Shown here: positions 15,889 through 24,685 of the stretch, one piece after another
How the letters are laid out: every line of letters begins with the position of its first letter
Numbering within the stretch: position 1 is the first letter of the stretch
From: JBOGFC01 sp050742155
GTDB taxonomy: Bacteria > Actinomycetota > Acidimicrobiia > Spongiisociales > JALYHC01
Direction: 5' to 3'
DNA length: 45,338 nt
Assembly: GCA_050742155.1 (NCBI GenBank)
Contig: JBOGFC010000255.1
Span: forward strand, 1-45,338
Translations under genes and position numbers: made by a program
Notes under the pieces: model-generated
The model's input: only the letters and a program-made list of their open reading frames with translations
Told to the model about the DNA's origin: nothing
Database searches by the model: none

Positions 15889-18366
15889 TTACGATTCCTG
15901 CGAGCCGGCCAGCTCCACGATCGAGTCGGGGGTCTCCACGGCCGAGAAGGTCAGCTCGTCGGCCTCCTGGTCGACATCGACCACGACGGTGGTGCCGGCC
16001 GGGAACTCCTTGAAGAGCACCCGCTCGGAGAGGGGGTCCTCCAGCAGGCGCTGGATGGCTCGCCGCAAGGGCCGGGCGCCCAGGGTGGGGTCGTAGCCCT
16101 TCTCCGCCAGGAGCTGCTTGGCCGCCTCGGAGAGCACCAGCTCCAGGTCCTGGGAGGTGAGCTGCTCCCGCACCCGCACCAGCATCAGGTCGACGATGTC
16201 CTTGACCTCCTCCCGGGTGAGCTCGTGGAACACGATCACCTCGTCGATCCGGTTGAGGAACTCGGGCCGGAACGACTTCTTGAGCTCGTCGGTGACCCGG
16301 TCCTTCATCCGCTCGTAGCTGACCGCCTCGCCTTCGGCCACGAAGCCGACCGCCTTCTTGCGCAGGTCGGCGGTGCCCAGGTTGGAGGTCATGATGATCA
16401 CGGTGTTCTTGAAGTCCACGGTCCGCCCCTGGGCATCGGTGAGGCGACCGTCCTCGAGGATCTGCAGCAAGGTGTTGAAGACGTCGGGATGGGCTTTCTC
16501 GATCTCGTCGAAGAGCACCACCGAGAAGGGCTTGCGCCGTACCGCCTCGGTGAGCTGGCCCCCTTCGTCGTAGCCGACGTAGCCGGGCGGCGATCCGACC
16601 AGCCGGCTGACCGTGTGCCGCTCCATGTACTCGGACATGTCGAGCTGGATGAGGGCGTCCTCGTCCCCGAACAGGAACTCGGCCAGGGCCTTGGCGGTCT
16701 CGGTCTTCCCCACCCCCGACGGCCCCAGGAAGATGAACGACCCGGCCGGTCGCTTGGGGTCCTTGAGGCCGGCCCGGGTGCGGCGAATGGAGCGGCTCAC
16801 CGCGGCGATCGCATCGTGCTGGCCGATGATCCTCTTGTGGAGCTCCTCTTCCATGCGGAGCAGCTTGGCCGACTCCTCCTCTGTGAGGGCCTGGACCGGA
16901 ATGCCGGTCCACTGGGCCAGCACCTCGGCGATCTCCTCCTCGTCGATGGTGGAGCTGATGTCCTCGCCCGACCGGCGCAGCTGGTCCTCCATCTGGGACC
17001 GCTCCCCGATGAGGGCCTTCTCCTGGTCGCGCAGCTGGGCGGCCCGCTCGTACTGCTGGGCCTGGGCGGCATCGTCCTTCTGGGTCCGCACCTTGGAGAG
17101 CTGGTCCTCGAGCTCCTTGAACTGAGGAGAGGCCCACTTGCGGTAGATGCGCATCCGGCTGCCGGCCTCGTCGATGAGATCGATCGCCTTGTCGGGCAGG
17201 TACCGGTCGGAGATGTAGCGGTCGGCCAGGTTGGCGGCCGACACCAGCGCCTGCTCGGTGAAGTGCACGTTGTGGTGGGACTCGTATCGGTCCCGGAGGC
17301 CCTGCAGGATCAGGATGGTCTCGGCCACAGTGGGCTCGTCCACCTGCACCGGCTGGAAGCGCCGCTCCAGAGCGGAGTCCTTCTCGAGATACTTGCGGTA
17401 CTCCTCCAGCGTGGTGGCCCCGATGGTCTGCAGCTCCCCCCGGGCCAGCATCGGCTTGAGGATCGAGGCAGCGTCGATGGCCCCCTCGGCGGCGCCGGCC
17501 CCCACCAGGGTGTGGATCTCGTCGATGAAGAGGATGATGTCGCCCCGGGTGCGGATCTCCTTCAGGACCTTCTTGAGGCGCTCCTCGAAGTCGCCCCGAT
17601 AGCGGGAGCCGGCCACCAGGGCGCCCAGGTCGAGCGTGTAGAGCTGCTTGCCGTGGAGGGTCTCGGGGACGTCGCCGGCCACGATGCGTTGCGCCAGCCC
17701 TTCCACGATGGCGGTCTTGCCCACCCCGGGCTCCCCGATCAGCACCGGGTTGTTCTTGGTACGCCGGGAGAGGATCTGCATGACCCGCTCGATCTCGCGG
17801 ATGCGGCCGATCACCGGGTCGAGCTTCTTCTCCCGCGCCATCTGGGTGAGGTTGCGGCCGAACTGGTCGAGGACCGTCGATCCGGAGGGGGCGCTCTCCC
17901 GGCCGGCCGGGCCGGTGGTCTCCTCTCCCTGCACCCCGGAGAGCAGCTGGATGACGGTCTGGCGCACCTTGGGAAGGTCGGCCCCGAGCTTCTGGAGGAC
18001 CTGGGCGGCCACGCCCTCCCCCTCCCGGATGAGGCCCAGCAGGATGTGCTCGGTGCCGATGTAGTTGTGCCCGAGCTGGAGCGCTTCCCGAAGGCTCAGC
18101 TCGAGCACCTTCTTGGCCCGGGGGGTGAAGGGGATGTGGCCGCTGGGCGACTGCTGTCCCTGGCCGATGATCTCCACCACCTGCTGGCGCACCGAGTCGA
18201 GGTTGATGCCCAGGCTCTCCAGCGCCCGGGCGGCCACGCCCTCGCCTTCATGGATCAGGCCGAGCAGGATGTGCTCGGTGCCGATGTAGTTGTGGTTGAG
18301 GAGGCGCGCTTCCTCTTGAGCCAGGACCACCACTCTTCGTGCCCGGTCCGTGAACCGCTCGAACAA
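15889..18366 (-). CDS. clpC: ATP-dependent Clp protease ATP-binding subunit ClpC
   Basis: An 825-residue AAA+ unfoldase feeding substrates to ClpP. Residues 1-145 are the double Clp_N repeat (MFERFTDRARRVVVLAQEEA; two copies of NYIGTEHILLGL). AAA-1 has Walker A GEPGVGKTA, a coiled middle segment with a UVR-like motif follows (AQQYERAAQLRDQEKAL), and AAA-2 has GPSGVGKTE and the LGF-type ClpP-loop region. The TTG start at 18366 is supported by GGGAGG 8 bases upstream. The N-domain is closely copied in the fusion gene at 23369-24205. In the ancestral order it would lie between lysS and radA, as it does here apart from the insertions. Confidence 0.97.
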   Translation of the reverse strand: MFERFTDRARRVVVLAQEEARLLNHNYIGTEHILLGLIHEGEGVAARALESLGINLDSVRQQVVEIIGQGQQSPSGHIPFTPRAKKVLELSLREALQLGHNYIGTEHILLGLIREGEGVAAQVLQKLGADLPKVRQTVIQLLSGVQGEETTGPAGRESAPSGSTVLDQFGRNLTQMAREKKLDPVIGRIREIERVMQILSRRTKNNPVLIGEPGVGKTAIVEGLAQRIVAGDVPETLHGKQLYTLDLGALVAGSRYRGDFEERLKKVLKEIRTRGDIILFIDEIHTLVGAGAAEGAIDAASILKPMLARGELQTIGATTLEEYRKYLEKDSALERRFQPVQVDEPTVAETILILQGLRDRYESHHNVHFTEQALVSAANLADRYISDRYLPDKAIDLIDEAGSRMRIYRKWASPQFKELEDQLSKVRTQKDDAAQAQQYERAAQLRDQEKALIGERSQMEDQLRRSGEDISSTIDEEEIAEVLAQWTGIPVQALTEEESAKLLRMEEELHKRIIGQHDAIAAVSRSIRRTRAGLKDPKRPAGSFIFLGPSGVGKTETAKALAEFLFGDEDALIQLDMSEYMERHTVSRLVGSPPGYVGYDEGGQLTEAVRRKPFSVVLFDEIEKAHPDVFNTLLQILEDGRLTDAQGRTVDFKNTVIIMTSNLGTADLRKKAVGFVAEGEAVSYERMKDRVTDELKKSFRPEFLNRIDEVIVFHELTREEVKDIVDLMLVRVREQLTSQDLELVLSEAAKQLLAEKGYDPTLGARPLRRAIQRLLEDPLSERVLFKEFPAGTTVVVDVDQEADELTFSAVETPDSIVELAGSQES

Positions 18367-18425
18367 GGCCCTCGCCTCCCATCTATGCGTCGGGCGCTCC
18401 CTGCTTCGGTGGGGGCGCCCCCGCC

Positions 18426-18431
18426 AGTATA
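18426..18431 (-). promoter_or_regulatory. Candidate -10 box for clpC (TATACT)
   Basis: TATACT on the minus strand lies about 60 bases before the clpC TTG in the 192-base gap to the divergent polyprenyl synthase. The implied leader is about 50 bases. The -35 region lacks a clear TTGACA, and no CtsR- or ClgR-type operator was recognised by eye. Confidence 0.45.
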
Positions 18432-18558
18432 ACCGGGACCCTTCCTTCGCCAGGAAGCCTCGGCCGGCCTGCCTCCCACCTGGAGGGTCATTGTTTCAAC
18501 GCGCGATGTGAGTGATCTAGTCCGGGGCGCCGGCCACCAACTACCATCGCCCGAGCCG

Positions 18559-19554
18559 ATGGAATCCGTGAACGTCGTGGAGCTGGTGCCCATCCCCCGG
18601 GTATGGGAGCGACTGTCCCTGGTCGAGCAGCGCCTCAACCAGATCACGGAGTCCGAAGACGAGTTCCTCACCAAGATCGCCCGCCACCTCATCGAGTCGG
18701 GCGGCAAGCGGCTTCGCCCCCTCCTGGCAGCGGTGGCCGCCGAGCTGGGGCCCGCCGATGACCGACGGCCCGTAGAGGCGGGGACGGCCGTGGAGCTCAT
18801 CCACGTGGGGAGCCTCTGCCACGACGACGTGATCGACGAGGCCAGCACCCGACACGGCATCGATTCGGTCAACGCCACGTGGGGAAACACGGCGGCCATC
18901 CTGGCCGGAGATTTCCTGATGGCCCGCGCCTCGGAGGTGGCCGCCACCAGCCTGGGCCTCGAGGCAGTGGTGATCCTGGCCCGCACCTACGCCCAGCTCT
19001 GTGAGGGCCAGGTGCTCGAGCTGGAGCTGGCCGGCGAGCTCGTCCAGAAGCCGGCCGACTACTACCGGGTGATCGAGCGAAAGACGGCCAGCTTGATCCG
19101 TACCTCCGCCCGCCTCGGTGCGATGGCCTCCGATGCCTCCCCCGAGGTGGTGGAAGGCGTGAGCACCTGGGCCTGGGAGGTGGGGATGGTCTTCCAGCTC
19201 ACCGACGACCTGCTCGACCTGGTGGCGTCCGAGGAGTTCCTCGGCAAGCCGGTCCGTTCGGACATCGCCGAGGGCAAGTTCACGCTGGCGGTGCTGCACG
19301 CCCTGGAAGGCTCGGCGGGGGACCGCATGCACTCCCTGCTGGCCGGCGGCCACCCGTACCACCCCGACGCGGTGGCGGAAGTGGCCGAGCTCGTGCATCG
19401 CAGCGGGGCCATCGAGCGCGTGTTGGCCGAGGCCACCGAGCGGGTCCGGCGGGCCGAGGCGGCCGCCGCCCAGCTGCCCGCCGGGCAAGCCCGCGATGTG
19501 CTCATGAGCCTGGGCCGCTACCTCCTCCAGCGGGTGGAGATGGCCAGGGCCTGA
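18559..19554 (+). CDS. Polyprenyl diphosphate synthase (trans-isoprenyl chain elongation)
   Basis: A 331-residue trans-prenyltransferase. The first aspartate-rich motif is CHDDVIDEA and the second is LTDDLLDLV; GGKRLRPLL near the N-terminus and EGKFTLAVLHAL after the second motif are standard. The enzyme condenses isopentenyl diphosphate onto allylic diphosphates to make the side chain of menaquinone or a related long-chain product. Chain length cannot be read with confidence. ATG at 18559 was chosen; the frame stays open to a GTG at 18508 without a ribosome site. The product uses precursors of the MEP enzymes encoded at 1601-2769. It is divergent from clpC. Confidence 0.93.
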   Translation: MESVNVVELVPIPRVWERLSLVEQRLNQITESEDEFLTKIARHLIESGGKRLRPLLAAVAAELGPADDRRPVEAGTAVELIHVGSLCHDDVIDEASTRHGIDSVNATWGNTAAILAGDFLMARASEVAATSLGLEAVVILARTYAQLCEGQVLELELAGELVQKPADYYRVIERKTASLIRTSARLGAMASDASPEVVEGVSTWAWEVGMVFQLTDDLLDLVASEEFLGKPVRSDIAEGKFTLAVLHALEGSAGDRMHSLLAGGHPYHPDAVAEVAELVHRSGAIERVLAEATERVRRAEAAAAQLPAGQARDVLMSLGRYLLQRVEMARA

Positions 19555-19569
19555 GCACGGTTTTGGGGG

Positions 19570-19617
19570 TTTTGGCGCGCAAACTTCACACTCTGGTGTG
19601 ATCACTGCGCGCCAGAA
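19570..19617. repeat. 48-bp palindromic repeat, family B, copy 1 (at the 3' end of the AbiEi/DUF559 gene)
   Basis: Arms TTTTGGCGCGCA (19570-19581) and TGCGCGCCAGAA (19606-19617) pair over 12 bp with one wobble. The 24-base centre has its own stem TCACAC / GTGTGA with a 4-base loop. The stop codon and last four codons (HTRV) of the minus-strand gene lie within it. A second copy in the same orientation is at 20597-20644, on the other side of that gene. Confidence 0.9.
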
Positions 19618-20551
19618 CGCCGACAGGGAAGCCCGCCCGTAACGCCACACGAGCCCGCCGTACCTCCAGGACGACCCGATGGGGCTCGTGCCAGACCTCG
19701 GTATCCCAGAACACCAGCACCGTGAAGCCGGCAGCCCGGAGGGCTTCGTAGCGAGCCTGGTCGGCCTGCCGGTCGAGCAGTGCGCTGTGGTACCTCTCGC
19801 TGTTGATCTCCACCAGCAAGGGGAGCGATGGATCCGCGAAGTCCACCCGGCCGACCCAAGCTTCCCCTCCGACATCCACCTGTCGTCGCATCGGCTCCTC
19901 ACCAGCTTCCTCCAGGATCCGGGCGAACCTGCGCTCGAGACCGCTGGCGGGAGGCACGTAACCGGGCGGCCGCTCAGCGAGGATCTCCCGCATGACGGTG
20001 ATGCCGTTCCGACCATGCTCGGCAAGCTGGTCGAGCAAGGCATGGAGCGTCCGGCCGCACACCAACCCCATCCCCCAGGCGTTGTCGCAGGCCCGCGCGA
20101 CCCGCAGGGGATGGACCTGCCCGGCCAACTGGAAGAGCACCAGAGCAGGCGAGGCGATCGGGACACCGTCGAGCATCTCGCAGTGCTCGGGAGGGAGGAA
20201 GCGGGGCAGATGAACGCGAGACAGGCGAGCGGGGCGCCGAGCACCGTTTCGTGGCCGACTGATGTGTAACGGTCTGAGTTTGAATCCGGGAAGCCCCCAC
20301 CAGGCTGCTGCGGACGAGTGAGAGAGCACCGTCCCCGGGCCTGCATCGAGCACCGCAGCCATCGCCCTCTGGGCATCGGTTTCGGGCGCCCCGGCCAGCC
20401 GGAGGACTCTCGGGGTAATCCGCCGCCAGTCGGGCCCCGCCAGGCGATGGTAGAGCGCCTGGCGAGAGAGCCCAAGGTTTCGAGCGTCATCGCGGGTGAT
20501 GACCCCGTGCTGATGCTCGGCCAGCCATCTGAGGTCGTCGTCAACCGACAT
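19586..20551 (-). CDS. AbiEi-like winged-helix plus DUF559 (PD-(D/E)XK, Vsr-like) nuclease-fold protein
   Basis: A 321-residue protein. Residues 1-50 (VDDDLRWLAEHQHGVITRDDARNLGLS and following) form the winged-helix domain typical of type IV antitoxin AbiEi proteins. A middle part follows with HISRPRNGARRPARLSRVHL and GVPIASPALVLFQLA. The C-terminus has a DUF559/very-short-patch-repair-like fold: RVDFADPSLPLLVEINSERYH gives the D...E-x-N triad, and TVLVFWDTEVW closes the fold. No AbiEii-type nucleotidyltransferase toxin lies beside it, so it is not an ordinary toxin-antitoxin operon. Start ATG 20551 (MSVDDD); a TTG three codons earlier is possible. It is bracketed by two copies of a 48-bp palindrome, the left one encoding its C-terminus. 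Function unknown; repeat-linked mobility or autoregulation are options. Confidence 0.85.
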   Translation of the reverse strand: MSVDDDLRWLAEHQHGVITRDDARNLGLSRQALYHRLAGPDWRRITPRVLRLAGAPETDAQRAMAAVLDAGPGTVLSHSSAAAWWGLPGFKLRPLHISRPRNGARRPARLSRVHLPRFLPPEHCEMLDGVPIASPALVLFQLAGQVHPLRVARACDNAWGMGLVCGRTLHALLDQLAEHGRNGITVMREILAERPPGYVPPASGLERRFARILEEAGEEPMRRQVDVGGEAWVGRVDFADPSLPLLVEINSERYHSALLDRQADQARYEALRAAGFTVLVFWDTEVWHEPHRVVLEVRRARVALRAGFPVGVLARSDHTRV

Positions 20552-20596
20552 GCCGCGCAATTGTGATCGTCGGGTGTGACAGAACCTCCACCGCCC

Positions 20597-20644
20597 TTCT
20601 GGCGCGCAAACTTCACACCAGGGTGTGATCTTTCCGCGCCAAAA
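20597..20644. repeat. 48-bp palindromic repeat, family B, copy 2 (upstream of the AbiEi/DUF559 gene)
   Basis: Arms TTCTGGCGCGCA and TCCGCGCCAAAA enclose a centre with the stem TCACAC / GTGTGA. It matches copy 1 at 19570-19617 across most of the element, in the same orientation. It lies 46 bases upstream of the gene's ATG, in the promoter region. A further GGTGTGA half-site is visible at about 20571-20577. Confidence 0.9.
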
Positions 20645-20663
20645 CGGGAAACTGCGCTAGGCG

Positions 20664-22069
<1,406 letters not shown>

Positions 22070-22070
<1 letters not shown>

Positions 22071-22837
22071 CAGGTGTTGCGGTGGTAGACGATGCGGAGC
22101 CCGTCCAGGGTGAGGAACTCGTCGACCACCTCGACCGATCGACAATGAGGGACCACCGTCGCGGCCAGTCCGCCGGTGGCCACCGTCCGGGTGTCGGGGC
22201 CCAGCTCGGCCACGATCCGCTCGATGAGGCCGTCCACCATGCCGGCGTGCCCGTAGAGAAGCCCGCTCTGCATGGCCTCCACGGTGCCTTTCCCAACCGG
22301 GGAACGGGGCGGCTTGAGCTCCACCCGCCGTAGGGCGGCGGCCGCTCCCACCAAGGCGTCCAGCGATACCTCCAGCCCGGTGGCGATCGCTCCACCGATG
22401 TACTCGCCGTTTCGGGAGACGATGTCGAAGTTGGTTGAGGTGCCGAAGTCGACCACCACCGCCGGGCTCCCATACTTCTCGAGGGCGGCGATCGAGTTGA
22501 CCACCCGGTCGGCTCCGACCTCCTTCGGATTGTCGATCAGGATGGGTATGCCGGTCTTCACTCCGGGACCCACCGTCACCACGGGTCCCGGGACCATCTC
22601 TAAGAGCACCCGCTCCAGGATGGTCATCGCCGGGGGCACCACGGTGGCCAGCGACGCTCCCGTCAAGTGGCGCTTGGGATCGAGGTCGCCCAAGCCCAAC
22701 AGACCGGAGAGGAGCAGCCGGTACTCGTCGGCCGTGCGGCTCCGCACGGTGGCCACTCGCCAGTGGTCGACCAGGCGCTCTCCCTCGAACACCCCCAGCA
22801 CCGTCTCCGTGTTGCCCATGTCGATGGCGAGGAGCAT
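22070..22837 (-). CDS. coaX: Type III pantothenate kinase
   Basis: A 255-residue kinase catalysing the first step of coenzyme A synthesis, of the ASKHA fold and feedback-insensitive type. The N-terminal phosphate loop is MLLAIDMGNTETVLGVF, the pantothenate-binding region is NPKEVGADRVVNSIAAL, and VVVDFGTSTNFDIVS follows. The C-terminal part contains TVATGGLAATV. The start is ATG at 22837, just after the G-rich hairpin region at 22850-22886 that encodes the end of folK. Its stop overlaps lysS. Confidence 0.95.
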
Positions 22838-22847
22838 GGCCGGGAGG

Positions 22848-23372
22848 TTACCCTCCCCCCGGCCCCCTCCCGGAGGGAGGGGGAGTGGCCCAGCCGGGAC
22901 CTTGGACGATCTCCGCCTGCTGATGGAGGAGGTCCGCCCAGAAGTCGCCGATCGGCTGGCCGTCGGGCATCCGGGCCTCCGGCCACAACTCCAGCAGAGG
23001 CTCCACCACGAAGCGGCGGTCGGCCAGCGCCGGGTGCGGCACGGTCAGGCCCGGTTGGTCGACCTCCTCGGTCCCGTAGAGCAGCAGGTCGAGGTCCAGG
23101 GTGCGAGGACCCCAGCGCTCCCGGCGTTCTCGCCCCGTCGCCCGTTCCAGCTCGAGACACGCCTCGAGCAACTCGGAGGGCGTGAGCTCGGTGTCGAGCA
23201 GGACGACCGCGTTGAGATACGGCCCTTGCTCGGGTCCGCCGAGGGGCTCGGTCTCGTAGAGGGAGGACACCCCCACCAGCTCCCCCTGCTCACGGAGGCC
23301 CTGGACCGCCGCCCGAAGGTGGCCGCGCCGATCGCCCAGGTTGGACCCCAGGCCGATCGCTGCCATGGTCAC
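22848..23372 (-). CDS. folK: 6-hydroxymethyl-7,8-dihydropterin pyrophosphokinase
   Basis: A 174-residue HPPK that transfers pyrophosphate from ATP to hydroxymethyl-dihydropterin. AIGLGSNLGDR lies at the start and the signature RWGPRTLDLDLLLYG in the middle. The GTG start overlaps the stop of the ClpN-FolB gene by 4 bases; ATG at 23366 is also possible. The last residues (TPPPSGRGPGGG) are encoded by a G/C-rich hairpin repeat and are unlikely to belong to the fold. It is part of the folate cluster folE-folP-(DSP)-folB-folK. Confidence 0.95.
   Translation of the reverse strand: MTMAAIGLGSNLGDRRGHLRAAVQGLREQGELVGVSSLYETEPLGGPEQGPYLNAVVLLDTELTPSELLEACLELERATGRERRERWGPRTLDLDLLLYGTEEVDQPGLTVPHPALADRRFVVEPLLELWPEARMPDGQPIGDFWADLLHQQAEIVQGPGWATPPPSGRGPGGG
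22863..22883. repeat. G-rich hairpin within the 3' end of folK
   Basis: CCCCCTCC (22863-22870) pairs with GGAGGGGG (22876-22883). The GGGAGGGGGA...GCC string is shared with the hairpins at 10654-10708 and near 30010-30047, so this is one member of a dispersed G-rich repeat. It could also end or attenuate transcription before coaX. Confidence 0.5.
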
Positions 23373-24205
23373 CGGTTCCGGGTGATGGTCACCGCTACGT
23401 GCTCGATCGGCACCTCGACCGGCGCCTGGGGCTTGCGGACCGTCACCTCAACGGTGTGCACCCGGCGGTCCTCCATGGCCAGCTCGGCCACTCGCTCGGC
23501 CACCCTCTCCAGCAGGTTCCAGCGCTCCTCGGCCACCCGCCCGGCCACCCGCTCGGCCAGCTCGTGATAGTCGACGGTGTGCTCGAGCTGGTCGGAAGCC
23601 CCGGCCGCGGCCAGGCTCAGGTGAAGCGTCACGTCGATGAGGAACTCCTGGCCCTCCTGCTGCTCCTCCGGCATGGCCCCGTGGTAGCCGAACACCCGGA
23701 TGCCGCGCAGCTCGATCCGGTCGGCCCCCCGTGCGGACAGCATCATCGGAGGAGGGGCCGGCTCACCGGCCCCCTGGCCCAGCAGCCCCATCACCGCCTC
23801 CCGGGCCTTGGGGAAGTCGACTCCCAGCTTCTGGAGGACCTGGGCCGCCACCCCCTGCCCTTCCCGGATGATCCCCAAGAGGATGTGCTCCGTACCGATG
23901 TAGTTGTGCCCCAGCCGGAGCGACTCTTTCAGGCTCAGCTCCAGCACCTTCTTGGCGCGGGGGGTGAAGGGGATGTGCCCCGTCGGGGCCTCGGAGCCGG
24001 GGCCGACGATCTCCACCACCAGGCGGCGGACCGAATCGAGGTTGACACCAAGGCCTTCCAGGGCCCGGGCGGCGACGCCGTCCCCCTCGTGCACCAACCC
24101 CAACAGGATGTGCTCCGTGCCGATGTAGTTGTGGTTGAGGAGGCGCGACTCCTCCTGAGCCAGTACCACCACCCGCCGGGCCCGGTCGGTGAATCTCTGG
24201 AACAC
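23369..24205 (-). CDS. folB: ClpC N-domain fused to dihydroneopterin aldolase (FolB)
   Basis: A 278-residue two-part protein. Residues 1-145 repeat the double Clp_N domain of ClpC almost residue for residue (MFQRFTDRARRVVVLAQEES, two NYIGTEHILLG repeats, HIPFTPRAKKVLELSL). After a short Pro-rich linker (GAGEPAPPPMML), residues 157-278 are a complete FolB: IELRGIRVFGYHGAMPEEQ at the front and VEVTVRKPQAPVEV with the catalytic lysine near the end. FolB converts dihydroneopterin to hydroxymethyl-dihydropterin, the substrate of FolK encoded next. The frame is continuous, and the MM before FolB lacks a purine-rich ribosome site, so a fused product is expected. Clp_N normally binds adaptors and substrates of ClpC; here it may tie the enzyme to that network, or be a passive relic of duplication. 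Confidence 0.9.
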   Translation of the reverse strand: MFQRFTDRARRVVVLAQEESRLLNHNYIGTEHILLGLVHEGDGVAARALEGLGVNLDSVRRLVVEIVGPGSEAPTGHIPFTPRAKKVLELSLKESLRLGHNYIGTEHILLGIIREGQGVAAQVLQKLGVDFPKAREAVMGLLGQGAGEPAPPPMMLSARGADRIELRGIRVFGYHGAMPEEQQEGQEFLIDVTLHLSLAAAGASDQLEHTVDYHELAERVAGRVAEERWNLLERVAERVAELAMEDRRVHTVEVTVRKPQAPVEVPIEHVAVTITRNR

Positions 24206-24208
24206 CGC

Positions 24209-24685
24209 CTACCCAGTCTGCACCGGCAAGAGCCGACGACCCTCGGGGCCCATCGGCCGCCCGATGATCTGCTGAATGGCCGCCAGCGCCACGATGGGCT
24301 CGGTGACCAGCCCGGCGTACATGAGGTAGCCGGCCAGAACCCCGGCCACGGTGTCGTCGATGATGTCTCGGTGGAGCAGCACCTTGGCCGCCGGGTCGGA
24401 GAGGGCCTCGTGGATGGTGGCGAACACCAGGCGCACCTCCTCCGGCTCGAACTCCCCCACCAGCGGACGGTGATAGATGCGGAAGCCGGCCGCCCGGTAG
24501 CTGGCAAAGTTCTGATTGCCGGCCAGCAGTGAGATGACTGTGTTGATGCCGGCCTCCTTCAGCCAGGTCACCTCCTCCTCCCGTCGCACCCGCCGGTGGT
24601 GGACCCCGTAGCCCCCCACCCGCTCGGAGACCGCCAGCCGCTCCGCCATCACCCACACGAAGGTCCGAGGCCTCAGGCCCGCCAC
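24209..24685 (-). CDS. Dual-specificity-phosphatase-like protein lacking the catalytic cysteine
   Basis: A 158-residue protein with the layout of a small tyrosine/dual-specificity phosphatase: a strand-turn INTVISLLAG, GFRIYHRPLVGEFEP, and then the P-loop position VLLHRDIIDDTVAGVLAGYL. In active enzymes the last reads HCxxGxxRTG; here the cysteine is Arg and the loop arginine is Thr. It is therefore probably a pseudophosphatase. The GTG start overlaps the folP stop by 13 bases, and the ClpN-FolB start follows 3 bases after its stop, so it is co-translated with folate genes. Its role could be binding of a phosphorylated ligand. The family call is by pattern only. Confidence 0.65.
   Translation of the reverse strand: MAGLRPRTFVWVMAERLAVSERVGGYGVHHRRVRREEEVTWLKEAGINTVISLLAGNQNFASYRAAGFRIYHRPLVGEFEPEEVRLVFATIHEALSDPAAKVLLHRDIIDDTVAGVLAGYLMYAGLVTEPIVALAAIQQIIGRPMGPEGRRLLPVQTG

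Noticed and set aside
14870..17137. Long minus-strand frame overlapping bmpA and clpC
   Set aside because: It is in a frame different from both real genes and is Gly/Arg/Pro-rich without motifs.
15046..18432. A very long open frame on the plus strand opposite clpC and bmpA
   Set aside because: It mirrors well-supported minus-strand genes. Its translation is Leu/Gly/His/Asp-rich with no domain, as expected for the antisense of GC-rich coding DNA.
19586..20551. Ordinary AbiE toxin-antitoxin pair
   Set aside because: There is no adjacent AbiEii-like nucleotidyltransferase; neighbours are polyprenyl synthase and lysS, and the protein has a nuclease-like C-terminus.
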